Made by a program: the position numbers and the translations under genes
Source: an uncultured Muribaculaceae bacterium
Lineage (GTDB): Bacteria > Bacteroidota > Bacteroidia > Bacteroidales > Muribaculaceae
Assembly: GCA_944320595.1 (NCBI GenBank)
Contig: CALUIB010000001.1
Span: forward strand, 124,001-188,000
DNA: 64,000 bases
Direction: 5' to 3'
Shown: positions 37,227-44,872 of the stretch, one piece after another
Layout: each line of letters starts with the position of its first letter
How positions within the stretch are numbered: the stretch's first letter is position 1
The notes under the pieces: generated by a model
Told to the model about the DNA's origin: nothing
Seen by the model: only the letters and a program-made list of their open reading frames with translations
Databases searched by the model: none

Positions 37227-39239
37227 ATGAAGAAGAGACTCGTGTCGCTGCTGGCTTGCATTTTCTCGGTATTTGCGTGTGCCGTGGCTCAAGATGCCGT
37301 GCCGCAGGTTATTCCGGCATTGCAAAGTTGGAAATCAAAAAAAGGCAAATTGGTGATTCCTCAGCAAGGGAAAGTTGTCATTGATCCCACGGCTCAGGCC
37401 GATGTTAAAGATGCTGCTACTATCTTGGTGTCGGATTTGGCCGAAATGTTTGGATTAGAGTACAGTGTGGTGGAAGGCAAACCCTCCAAGAATGACATTT
37501 ATATCACCATTAGTGACAAGGATAAAGAACATGGCGATGAATGTTACCGCATGACAATCGACAAGCAGGTGAAGATTGCCGCACCGACGGCTACCGGGGC
37601 TTTTTGGGGTACTCGCACATTGTTGCAAATGATGCATAACCAGCCCGACGGGTTGCAAAAAGGCGAAACCCTCGACTATCCTGAATACCGCAACCGTGGA
37701 TTTATGCTCGACGTGGGACGCAAGTTCTTTTCGATGGACTATTTGCAAAAGACGGTAAAGGTGATGTCGTTCTACAAGATGAACTTGCTGCAAGTACACC
37801 TCAACGACAATGCTTTCGTAGAAGACTTCGACAATGATTGGAAAAAGACGTATTCGGCATTCCGGTTGGAAAGTGAAACATTCCCGGGGTTGACGGCTCT
37901 CGATGGCTCTTATACCAAAGACGAATTTCGCGATTTTCAAAAAATGGCATTGCGATATGGTATAATGGTGGTTCCCGAAATAGATGTTCCGGCTCACTCG
38001 CTTGCGTTCACTCAATTTGACCCGCGTCTTGCAGCCGACAAGAAAGAGTATGGCATGGATCATCTTGACTTGTACAAGAAGGAAGTGTATGAATTCCTTG
38101 ATGCGTTGTTTGCCGAATATCTTAGTGGGGATGACCCAGTGTTTGTTGGTCCGTATGTTAACATTGGTACCGATGAATATGACCTTCATGAAGGCGAACA
38201 GTTCAGGAAATTCTCGAATTACTATATCGACTATATAAGCAAGTTTGGCAAGCGGCCACGCATTTGGGGCAGCCTAAATATGATGAAGGGCAAGACCGAA
38301 GTCGATCTCACTAAGTGCGACGTGAATGCTTGGAATTATGGTTGGATGGGTGCAGACACCGTTTTAAAACAGGGTGGCACGGCCATTAACCTGTGTGACC
38401 AGCATTTATACATTGTGCCAGGCATTCACACCTATTATCAAGACTTCCTTGATACAAAATGGCTGTATGAAACATGGAAACCTAACCAAATGAACAGCGG
38501 CAATGAATGGGATGCCAAGAACCCTAACTTCCTTGGAGTGATGTTTGCCTTGTGGAATGACCATGCAAAGAATGGAATAAGCCAGCAAGATGCTCATTAC
38601 CGCACCATGCCGGCTTTGCAAGTGGTGTCGGAACGCTTGTGGCGTGGAAAAAATTCAGACAATGTTCCTTATGAAAAGTTTGAGGCGTTGTGTGCTACCA
38701 CTCCCGAGGCTCCTGGCGTGAATATGCTTGCACGTGTAAAAGGCAATGTTGATGTGACTGCTCTCGGGAATGTAGTAGAATTGACCGGAAAAGATTCGGT
38801 TCAGACAGCCGTTGCTGCTGTTGGTTATCCGTATAGCGTGGAATTTGAAATATATGCCGACAAGGATGGCCAAGTGCGCAGTGGAATATTGTTCCAAGAT
38901 GGTTTTTCAAAATTTTTAACCAATTGGGGTGGTGCAGGCAAGTTTGCATTTGAGCGTGATGGATATTTGAATGTGTTCCATGGCTATAGCCTGCCTGCCG
39001 AGACTTGGGTGAAAGTGCGTGTGGAAGGCAATCATGAATCAACGTCGCTGTACATCAATGATAAACTTGTGGAATGCCTTGGCATTGTGGAGAATGATGT
39101 ATATAACAAGCGGTGGGATCGCATAGACCCATTCTGGTATTATCAAACCCTTGTGTTCCCGTTGCAGCAAATTGGTGACAAGCATATAGGATTCAAAGGC
39201 AAGATACGTAATGTCAAGTGTGGCCAAGTAGAGAAATAA
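37227..39239 (+). CDS. Secreted beta-N-acetylhexosaminidase, GH20, with C-terminal lectin-like domain
   Basis: 670 residues. Signal peptide (about 1-21), GH20b N-terminal alpha/beta domain (about 30-150), catalytic barrel (about 155-490) starting YRNRGFMLDVGRKFF and carrying the Asp-Glu pair in NIGTDEYD (about 312-319), and a C-terminal concanavalin/LamG-like beta-sandwich (about 500-665). The family removes terminal GlcNAc or GalNAc by substrate-assisted catalysis. In a gut commensal the likely targets are mucin or N-glycans; this is inference. Not in a polysaccharide utilisation locus. Confidence 0.9.
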   Translation: MKKRLVSLLACIFSVFACAVAQDAVPQVIPALQSWKSKKGKLVIPQQGKVVIDPTAQADVKDAATILVSDLAEMFGLEYSVVEGKPSKNDIYITISDKDKEHGDECYRMTIDKQVKIAAPTATGAFWGTRTLLQMMHNQPDGLQKGETLDYPEYRNRGFMLDVGRKFFSMDYLQKTVKVMSFYKMNLLQVHLNDNAFVEDFDNDWKKTYSAFRLESETFPGLTALDGSYTKDEFRDFQKMALRYGIMVVPEIDVPAHSLAFTQFDPRLAADKKEYGMDHLDLYKKEVYEFLDALFAEYLSGDDPVFVGPYVNIGTDEYDLHEGEQFRKFSNYYIDYISKFGKRPRIWGSLNMMKGKTEVDLTKCDVNAWNYGWMGADTVLKQGGTAINLCDQHLYIVPGIHTYYQDFLDTKWLYETWKPNQMNSGNEWDAKNPNFLGVMFALWNDHAKNGISQQDAHYRTMPALQVVSERLWRGKNSDNVPYEKFEALCATTPEAPGVNMLARVKGNVDVTALGNVVELTGKDSVQTAVAAVGYPYSVEFEIYADKDGQVRSGILFQDGFSKFLTNWGGAGKFAFERDGYLNVFHGYSLPAETWVKVRVEGNHESTSLYINDKLVECLGIVENDVYNKRWDRIDPFWYYQTLVFPLQQIGDKHIGFKGKIRNVKCGQVEK

Positions 39240-39269
39240 TATAATTTCTGCTTGTTGCGAAATATAGGG

Positions 39270-39305
39270 TGGAGCCGCGTGTATTACGCGGTTCCGCTTT
39301 TTTTT
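39270..39305 (+). terminator. Terminator of the GH20 gene
   Basis: GGAGCCGCGT and ACGCGGTTCC form a 10-bp stem with one G-U, loop GTATT, followed by a T8 tract. Confidence 0.88.
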
Positions 39306-39342
39306 GACAAGGACGGGTGGAACAAAAATCAGTCAGCTGTTT

Positions 39343-39374
39343 TTTGCAATTGCGCTTGCCTTGCACTATCTTTG
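39343..39374 (+). promoter_or_regulatory. Promoter of the PASTA-rluD operon
   Basis: TTTG 39343-39346, 20-nt spacer, TATCTTTG 39367-39374. Transcription near 39381 means the PASTA start must lie downstream of it. Confidence 0.7.
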
Positions 39375-39399
39375 CAGCGAAGAAAAAATATGCATATTG

Positions 39400-40035
39400 G
39401 TGGAAAAAGGGAATAAAATAATATCGTTTATCAAGGCGCACCCTATAATTTTCAATATGTGCCTTATAGTTGTGGCATTTTTTGTGGTGTGCTATGCGGC
39501 GTTGTATGCGCTTGACTTATTTACCGAGCACGGCAAAACCTTGAAAGTACCCGATGTGAGGAATTTGCAATTGGCAGATGCAGTGAATGTGTTGCATCGT
39601 GCAGGATTTAATTGCGAAGTAACCGATTCATTGTATAACGACCGCTACAACCTTGGTGCTGTGGTGGAGCAGTCGCCAAAAGCCAATGCCGACGCCAAGT
39701 CGAAAAGGACGATATACGTAAGTGTGAATTATTCAACGCCGCGAACCATAACATTGCCTAATTTGGCTGATTATTCGGAGCGGCAAGGCTTGTCGATGTT
39801 GCAAGGGCTTGGGTTTAATAGCGTGGAAGTGTCATACGTTCCTTCTCCATATAAGGGGCTAATCATCGATGTGCTTGTTGATGGAAAGCAGATGGAGCCG
39901 GGAACAAAAGTGCTGCCATCGGTAGGCATAGAGTTACGGGTGGGCGACGGTAACGGCGTACCCGATTCGATTGCAAGCGGCGAAGATGATTTTATAGACC
40001 CATACGCCGAAGATAGCGATGACATATTCCTTTAA
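39400..40035 (+). CDS. PASTA-domain membrane protein, non-ATG start
   Basis: 211 residues if it starts at GTG 39400 (TTG 39397 is an alternative). No in-frame ATG precedes the single transmembrane helix (about 15-38), and the open frame upstream crosses the promoter and terminator. Two PASTA-like repeats follow outside the membrane (KTLKVPDVRNLQ...; ITLPNLADYSERQ...), then an acidic tail. There is no kinase domain. PASTA domains bind muropeptide or beta-lactam-like ligands. It is coupled closely to the pseudouridine synthase (14 bp gap). Confidence 0.82.
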   Translation: MEKGNKIISFIKAHPIIFNMCLIVVAFFVVCYAALYALDLFTEHGKTLKVPDVRNLQLADAVNVLHRAGFNCEVTDSLYNDRYNLGAVVEQSPKANADAKSKRTIYVSVNYSTPRTITLPNLADYSERQGLSMLQGLGFNSVEVSYVPSPYKGLIIDVLVDGKQMEPGTKVLPSVGIELRVGDGNGVPDSIASGEDDFIDPYAEDSDDIFL

Positions 40036-40049
40036 ACCATCTTTTCTTG

Positions 40050-41117
40050 ATGAAAGATACAAATCCTTTTGACGATGAAATAGAAGTCTCGGAACCCGAC
40101 ATTGTGGACGGGGAGCGAGAACTGTGGGAGCATTATCGCTTTGTGGCCGACAAAGGTCAAGACTTGCTTAGGGTTGACAAGTTCCTTGTGGCTCGTATAT
40201 CGGGAACTTCGCGTAATCGAGTGCAACAGGCTGCCGATGCCGGTTGCATCATCGTAAACGGGAAGGCCGTAAAGTCAAATTACCGTGTGAAACCGCTGGA
40301 TGTGGTGAGCATTGTAATGGATAGGCCGCGGTATGAAAATGAAATCATCCCTGAGGATATACCTCTTGATATAGTTTATGAAGACTCGGAATTGCTCGTG
40401 GTGAACAAGCCTGCCGGCCTTGTTGTTCATCCGGGTCATGGAAACTATTCAGGAACGCTTGTCAATGCGCTTGCATATCATTTCAAGGATAATCCCGACT
40501 ATGACGTAAGCGACCCGAGGCTGGGGCTTGTGCACCGTATCGACAAGGATACTTCGGGCTTGCTTGTCATTGCCAAGACACCCGATGCCAAGACTGCGCT
40601 TGGAAAACAATTTTTTAATAAAACCACCAAGCGTCAATACATAGCTGTGGTATGGGGTGAAATGTCGGAGGCCGACGGAACGATAGAAGGGAACATAGGC
40701 CGAAATCCGAAAGACCGTTTGCAGATGACTGTTTTCCCTGACGGCTCCGAGGGGAAACATGCAGTAACTCATTTCCATACTATTGAGAACCTTGCTCATG
40801 TGGCTGTGGTCAGGTGCCAGCTTGAAACCGGGCGCACACACCAGATACGAGTACACATGAAGTATATAGGTCATCCGTTGTTCAATGATGCCCGATATGG
40901 GGGCGATATGGTATTGCGAGGAAACAATTCAGGCAAATATATGCAATTTGTACGAAACTGTTTTGATGTGTGTCCGCGTCAGGCCCTCCATGCCAAGACA
41001 CTGGGCTTTGTACATCCCAAAACTGGGCAGCAGATGGACTTTGACAGTGAAATTCCGCAGGATATGCAGACATTGATAGAGAAATGGCGCGTATATGCTG
41101 AAACATTGAAAAAATAG
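40050..41117 (+). CDS. RluA/RluD-family 23S rRNA pseudouridine synthase
   Basis: 355 residues from ATG 40050. S4 RNA-binding domain (about 35-95, RVDKFLVARISGTSRNRVQQ), then the catalytic domain with HRIDKDTSGLLVIAK (162-176; catalytic Asp165) and GRTHQIRVHMKYIGHP. RluD-like enzymes modify helix 69 of 23S rRNA; exact target sites are inference from homology. Confidence 0.93.
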   Translation: MKDTNPFDDEIEVSEPDIVDGERELWEHYRFVADKGQDLLRVDKFLVARISGTSRNRVQQAADAGCIIVNGKAVKSNYRVKPLDVVSIVMDRPRYENEIIPEDIPLDIVYEDSELLVVNKPAGLVVHPGHGNYSGTLVNALAYHFKDNPDYDVSDPRLGLVHRIDKDTSGLLVIAKTPDAKTALGKQFFNKTTKRQYIAVVWGEMSEADGTIEGNIGRNPKDRLQMTVFPDGSEGKHAVTHFHTIENLAHVAVVRCQLETGRTHQIRVHMKYIGHPLFNDARYGGDMVLRGNNSGKYMQFVRNCFDVCPRQALHAKTLGFVHPKTGQQMDFDSEIPQDMQTLIEKWRVYAETLKK

Positions 41118-41232
41118 GAGCATCATATCTACGAAGAAAAGTAAAAAGGAAGAAATAATGGTTTTATGCCGACAATATATGGGATATGGCATAAAATGCT
41201 ATGCCTTTTTGAGATTATTATGGTTGTAACTG

Positions 41233-41263
41233 TTTGCGATGTGTGGAATAATGCGTAAATTTG
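41233..41263 (+). promoter_or_regulatory. Promoter of bamD-rpoZ
   Basis: TTTG 41233-41236, 19-nt spacer, TAAATTTG 41256-41263, 36 nt before the bamD ATG. Confidence 0.75.
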
Positions 41264-41299
41264 CAAACTAAAAACTGTTTTTAGGCAATTCAGGAAATT

Positions 41300-42106
41300 A
41301 TGAGGCAGATTTTGTTTACATCGATGCTTGCACTTGTATTGCTCGCAACAAGCTGTGGGGAATATAATAAGGTGCTTAAAAGCAACGATTACAATTATAA
41401 ATATGAGTATGCAAAGAAGGCTTTTGAACAAAAAAAATATGCTCAGGTCACTACCATACTCACTGATTTGGTAACTGTGTTCAAGGGAACCGACAAGGCT
41501 GAAGAATCATTATATTTACTAGCTCTTGCTTATTACGAGAATCAGGATTATACCAGTGCTGGGTCGTATTTCAAAACGTATTACACTCATTATCCGAAAG
41601 GGCAGTATGCCGAACTTGCACGATATTATGCAGGATATGGCTATTACCTCGATTCTCCCGACCCTCAACTTGACCAAACCGACACTTACAAGGCTATCGA
41701 GGAATTGCAGTCGTTCCTTGATTATTTCCCAAAGAGTGACAAGGTATCGATAGCCCAAAATGCAATATTCGAGTTGCAGGATAAGTTGGTGTACAAGGAA
41801 TTGCAAAATGCCCAGCTTTATTACAACTTGGGAAATTATCTTGGCAATAATTATGAGTCGGCTGTAATAGTTGCGCGCAATGCCATAAAGGATTATCCTT
41901 ACAGCAAGTATAAAGAGCAACTTGAGATGCTTATACTGAAGGCTCGATATCAAGAGGCTTCGCAGAGCGTCGATGAAAAGAAGGTGGATCGATTCAGGGT
42001 AGTGATAGATGAATATTATTCGTTTATCAACAATTATCCCGAGAGTGAAAGCCGAGAAGAGGCCGATAACATATATGCTATCGCAAGCCGATATGTAAAA
42101 GATTGA
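41300..42106 (+). CDS. bamD: Outer-membrane assembly lipoprotein BamD
   Basis: 268 residues. Lipobox LATSC (Cys19), then TPR repeats (about 30-250) with the BamD/YfiO pattern (YKYEYAKKAFEQKKYAQV, SLYLLALAYYENQDYTSAGSYFKTY). It works with BamA to insert beta-barrel proteins such as the receptors in this window. The next gene starts 30 bp downstream. Confidence 0.92.
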   Translation: MRQILFTSMLALVLLATSCGEYNKVLKSNDYNYKYEYAKKAFEQKKYAQVTTILTDLVTVFKGTDKAEESLYLLALAYYENQDYTSAGSYFKTYYTHYPKGQYAELARYYAGYGYYLDSPDPQLDQTDTYKAIEELQSFLDYFPKSDKVSIAQNAIFELQDKLVYKELQNAQLYYNLGNYLGNNYESAVIVARNAIKDYPYSKYKEQLEMLILKARYQEASQSVDEKKVDRFRVVIDEYYSFINNYPESESREEADNIYAIASRYVKD

Positions 42107-42136
42107 GAGAAAAAATTTAATCACAACATAAGAGCA

Positions 42137-42475
42137 ATGGATTACAAAAAGACAAGCGCACCGTTGAGTACAATAACTCGTGACATGATAAAGATGTCGG
42201 AAGATACAGGCAATGTATATGAAACTGTGTGTATCATAGCCAAGCGAGCCAACCAGATTTCGGTGGAAATGAAACAGGATTTGGAAAAGAAACTCCAAGA
42301 GTTCGCTTCGATGAATGATAACTTGGAGGAAATTTCCGAGAACCGTGAACAGATTGAGATTTCACGTTACTATGAGAAATTGCCTAAGCCGACACTTATT
42401 GCTGCACAGGAATATATAGAGCATAAATTGGTTTACCGTAATCCGGTTAAGGAAAAAGACAAAATGGATGCCTAA
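42137..42475 (+). CDS. rpoZ: RNA polymerase omega subunit, Bacteroidetes type
   Basis: 112 residues with the omega-like segment VYETVCIIAKRANQIS and a C-terminal YYEKLPKPTLIAAQEYIEHKL. Omega stabilises the RNA polymerase beta' subunit. Placement after bamD is the usual Bacteroidetes order and supports the call. Confidence 0.88.
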   Translation: MDYKKTSAPLSTITRDMIKMSEDTGNVYETVCIIAKRANQISVEMKQDLEKKLQEFASMNDNLEEISENREQIEISRYYEKLPKPTLIAAQEYIEHKLVYRNPVKEKDKMDA

Positions 42476-42509
42476 GGCTCTTTTCAGCAAATTTGGCAAA
42501 TAGATATAT

Positions 42510-42550
42510 GCCTGTGTAATCTGTCAAAATAAGATTATACAGGCTTTTTT
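42510..42550 (+). terminator. Terminator of bamD-rpoZ
   Basis: GCCTGTGTAATCT pairs with AGATTATACAGGC (one G-U), T6 tract at 42545-42550. Confidence 0.9.
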
Positions 42551-42623
42551 AGTGTTTTAATTATGTGATAAGGTATTATGCTCTTAAATAAAGTTAATAA
42601 TGTTATTTTTGATATGGTAATAT

Positions 42624-42654
42624 TATGTTGTATAACATATAATGTTTAACTTTG
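42624..42654 (+). promoter_or_regulatory. Promoter with palindrome TATGTT-N4-AACATA
   Basis: TAACTTTG at 42647-42654 is the -7 box. The dyad TATGTT (42624-42629) / AACATA (42634-42639) sits over the -33 position, where no properly spaced TTTG is present. This suggests a regulated promoter. Its only downstream unit is the candidate RNA. Confidence 0.5.
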
Positions 42655-42660
42655 CATCAG

Positions 42661-42800
42661 TTATTCATGGTATTAGTTTTAGGGTAAAGTAAGATGATTG
42701 TCGTGAGACAATCACTTCTGTAATTAGGTTTATGTTAATGGTATTAGAAAGTTAATTAAGTAAAGCGATCCCAGGCAGTGATGCCGGGGATTAATTTTTT
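42661..42800 (+). ncRNA. Candidate small RNA of about 140 nt
   Basis: It lies between a TAACTTTG box and an intrinsic terminator (GATCCC..GGC/GCC..GGGATT, 42767-42792, T6 tract to 42800), in a 394-bp gene-free gap. A perfect 8-bp hairpin TGATTGTC-GTGA-GACAATCA (42695-42714) has a GNRA loop. The decamer ATGGTATTAG occurs twice (42667 and 42738). Only tiny ORFs exist (for example MVLVLG at 42667-42687). The 5' and 3' ends do not pair, so it does not look like a 6S rod, and it lacks SRP, RNase P or tmRNA signatures. The downstream gene is on the opposite strand, so it is not a leader. Confidence 0.5.
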
Positions 42801-42869
42801 ATGCACGCAATTGTAAGAGACCTTTCCACGCCGAGGCGCTATGGTGTCTTGTATCTGTGACAATGGAAT

Positions 42870-43502
42870 TTACAGTTTTAGTTTCTGCTTAACAAAGGCT
42901 TTGATAAAATCTCTTGTTCCTTCCATTCCCAATATGCTGGAATTAATGCACAAGTCATACGAGGCACTATGCCCCCACACTTTGCCAGTGTAATAATTGT
43001 AGTAAGACGAGCGGGCGCCTTCTTTAACCCTGATGATTTTTTCGGCATCTTTTATGCTGCAATTGTATCTGTTACAGATGCGGTTGATTCGCTGGTCATA
43101 ATCTGCTGTAATAAAAATGCTTATTGTGTTGTCGAAATCGCGTAACACATAATCGGCACATCGACCGACGAACACGCAATTTTGCGCTTCGGCTGCTTTG
43201 CGAATGGCATCGCTTTGGAACTGGAACAGGCTTTCTTGCGATAATTTATTGGAGTAAAAATTATTATCGCCTACGAATGGTGCGTGCAGGTGGAAAAATG
43301 AGCGAAAGAAACCTTTCTTTTCATCGGTTTGCTCGAATAATTTTTCATTGAACCCACTTTCCTTGGCTGCAAGGTTTAGCAATTCCTTGTCGTACAGTTT
43401 GCAGTCAAATTCTTTTGCAAGCATATTGGCTATAATCAATCCACCGCTACCAAGTTGTCGGCCTATATTTATGATTATTTTCTTGTTATTGGTTGTTTCC
43501 AT
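42870..43502 (-). CDS. Cytidylate-kinase-like protein
   Basis: 210 residues. P-loop-like INIGRQLGSGGLIIANMLA at the N terminus, KLYDKELLNLAA, and FVGRCADYVLRD match the cytidylate kinase-like family (AAA/NMP-kinase fold), distinct from canonical Cmk. The substrate is unknown. Its start overlaps the end of the MATE gene by 17 bp. It is the last gene of the metA group. Confidence 0.85.
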   Translation of the reverse strand: METTNNKKIIINIGRQLGSGGLIIANMLAKEFDCKLYDKELLNLAAKESGFNEKLFEQTDEKKGFFRSFFHLHAPFVGDNNFYSNKLSQESLFQFQSDAIRKAAEAQNCVFVGRCADYVLRDFDNTISIFITADYDQRINRICNRYNCSIKDAEKIIRVKEGARSSYYNYYTGKVWGHSASYDLCINSSILGMEGTRDFIKAFVKQKLKL

Positions 43503-44856
43503 TTGTAGTCATGCTCTTTTTAAATTTCTTCATATACTTGGCCATCATGATAATGGCAACGATTGCTGCAATTGAGTCTGATACTGGCATTGCCGTCCAA
43601 ACGCCATCAAGGCTCATTATTGGAGGCAAGATTACCAGTAGTGGCAGCAGGAATAACATTTGGCGTGAAAGTGACAGGAATATGCTTATTTTGGCTTTGC
43701 CTATACATTGGAAGAAGTTGGTAATCACCATTTGGCATCCAACAATAGGGAATGCCAGCATGTGTATCCTTATGCCCTCAATCGACATGTCTATGAGTGT
43801 TTGGTCTTTGGTGAAAAGTCTTGCACATTGGTATGGGAAAAATTCGGCAATGATAAATCCTGTTGTCGTAATTATTGTTGCAGTAATCATTGCGTATTTT
43901 AGCACTTTCATAAGACGGTCGTATCGCTGCGCACCGTAATTATATCCTGCTATTGGCAACATACCTTGATTGAGGCCAATAGTAACCATGACAAATATGA
44001 ATGACACCTTGCTTGCAATTCCATACGAGCCCACGGCAAGGTCTCCGCCATAATGTGCAAGTCCCATGTTGATGAATATCACTACAATACAAGCGCATGA
44101 GTTCATAGCGAAAGGCGACATACCGATGCTGGCAATATTCTTGACAATGCCGCTTTTCAGCTTGTATATGCCGCGGCGGAAGTGCAATATTTCGGAGTCG
44201 TTGCTAAACAATTTTATTTGCCAGGTCAAAGCGACTGCCTGCGACAGTATGGTGGCGATGGCAGCTCCTTGTATGCCCATATTCAGCGGCCATATAAAAA
44301 TAGGAGCGAGGACTATATTGAGTATCACGGTCAATATGGTCGCGGCCATAGCCTGCCTGGGTTTGCTTGCAGCTCTGAGTACGGCGTTCATCCCGAGGAA
44401 TGTTTGCGAGACTACGTTGCCTGCAAGTATCACAAGCATATAGTCGCGTGCGTATGGGATTGTGTTTTCGCTCGCACCAAAGAAGTAAAGTATAGGGTCG
44501 AGAAACAATATGGCTATAAGGCCGAATAGCATACCCACCACTAAATTAAGCGTGAAACTATTGCCAAATATATGTTCGGCCATTGCATAATCTTTCTGTC
44601 CCAATTTCACCGATATGCAAGTGGATGAACCTATACCAACTGCCGCGCCGAAAGCTGCAGAAAGGTTCATTAACGGGAACGTGATGGCCAAGCCGGATAT
44701 GGCAAGCGGCCCAACGCCCTGCCCAATAAAAATGCTGTCAATCATATTATACAACGACGAAGCTGTCATTGCTACGATGGCCGGTAGGGCATATTGTGCC
44801 AGCAGTTTGCCCACTGGCTTTGTTCCGAGTTCGAGTGTTGCTTGTTTGCTGTCCAT
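43486..44856 (-). CDS. MATE-family efflux transporter
   Basis: 456 residues, 12 predicted membrane helices in two halves (MSSLYNMIDSIFIGQGVG-type opening reads TASSLYNMIDSIFIGQ; second half SKVSFIFVMVTIGLNQGMLPI). The family exports cationic drugs or metabolites using Na+ or H+ gradients. The ligand cannot be deduced. It lies 16 bp after the U32 peptidase gene. Confidence 0.92.
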   Translation of the reverse strand: MDSKQATLELGTKPVGKLLAQYALPAIVAMTASSLYNMIDSIFIGQGVGPLAISGLAITFPLMNLSAAFGAAVGIGSSTCISVKLGQKDYAMAEHIFGNSFTLNLVVGMLFGLIAILFLDPILYFFGASENTIPYARDYMLVILAGNVVSQTFLGMNAVLRAASKPRQAMAATILTVILNIVLAPIFIWPLNMGIQGAAIATILSQAVALTWQIKLFSNDSEILHFRRGIYKLKSGIVKNIASIGMSPFAMNSCACIVVIFINMGLAHYGGDLAVGSYGIASKVSFIFVMVTIGLNQGMLPIAGYNYGAQRYDRLMKVLKYAMITATIITTTGFIIAEFFPYQCARLFTKDQTLIDMSIEGIRIHMLAFPIVGCQMVITNFFQCIGKAKISIFLSLSRQMLFLLPLLVILPPIMSLDGVWTAMPVSDSIAAIVAIIMMAKYMKKFKKSMTTNGNNQ

Positions 44857-44872
44857 CTGTAATATTATTATC

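Noticed and set aside
42661..42800. 6S RNA, SRP RNA, RNase P or tmRNA
   Set aside because: The ends do not pair into a rod and none of the conserved loops of these RNAs is present. A divergent 6S cannot be fully excluded without a covariance search.
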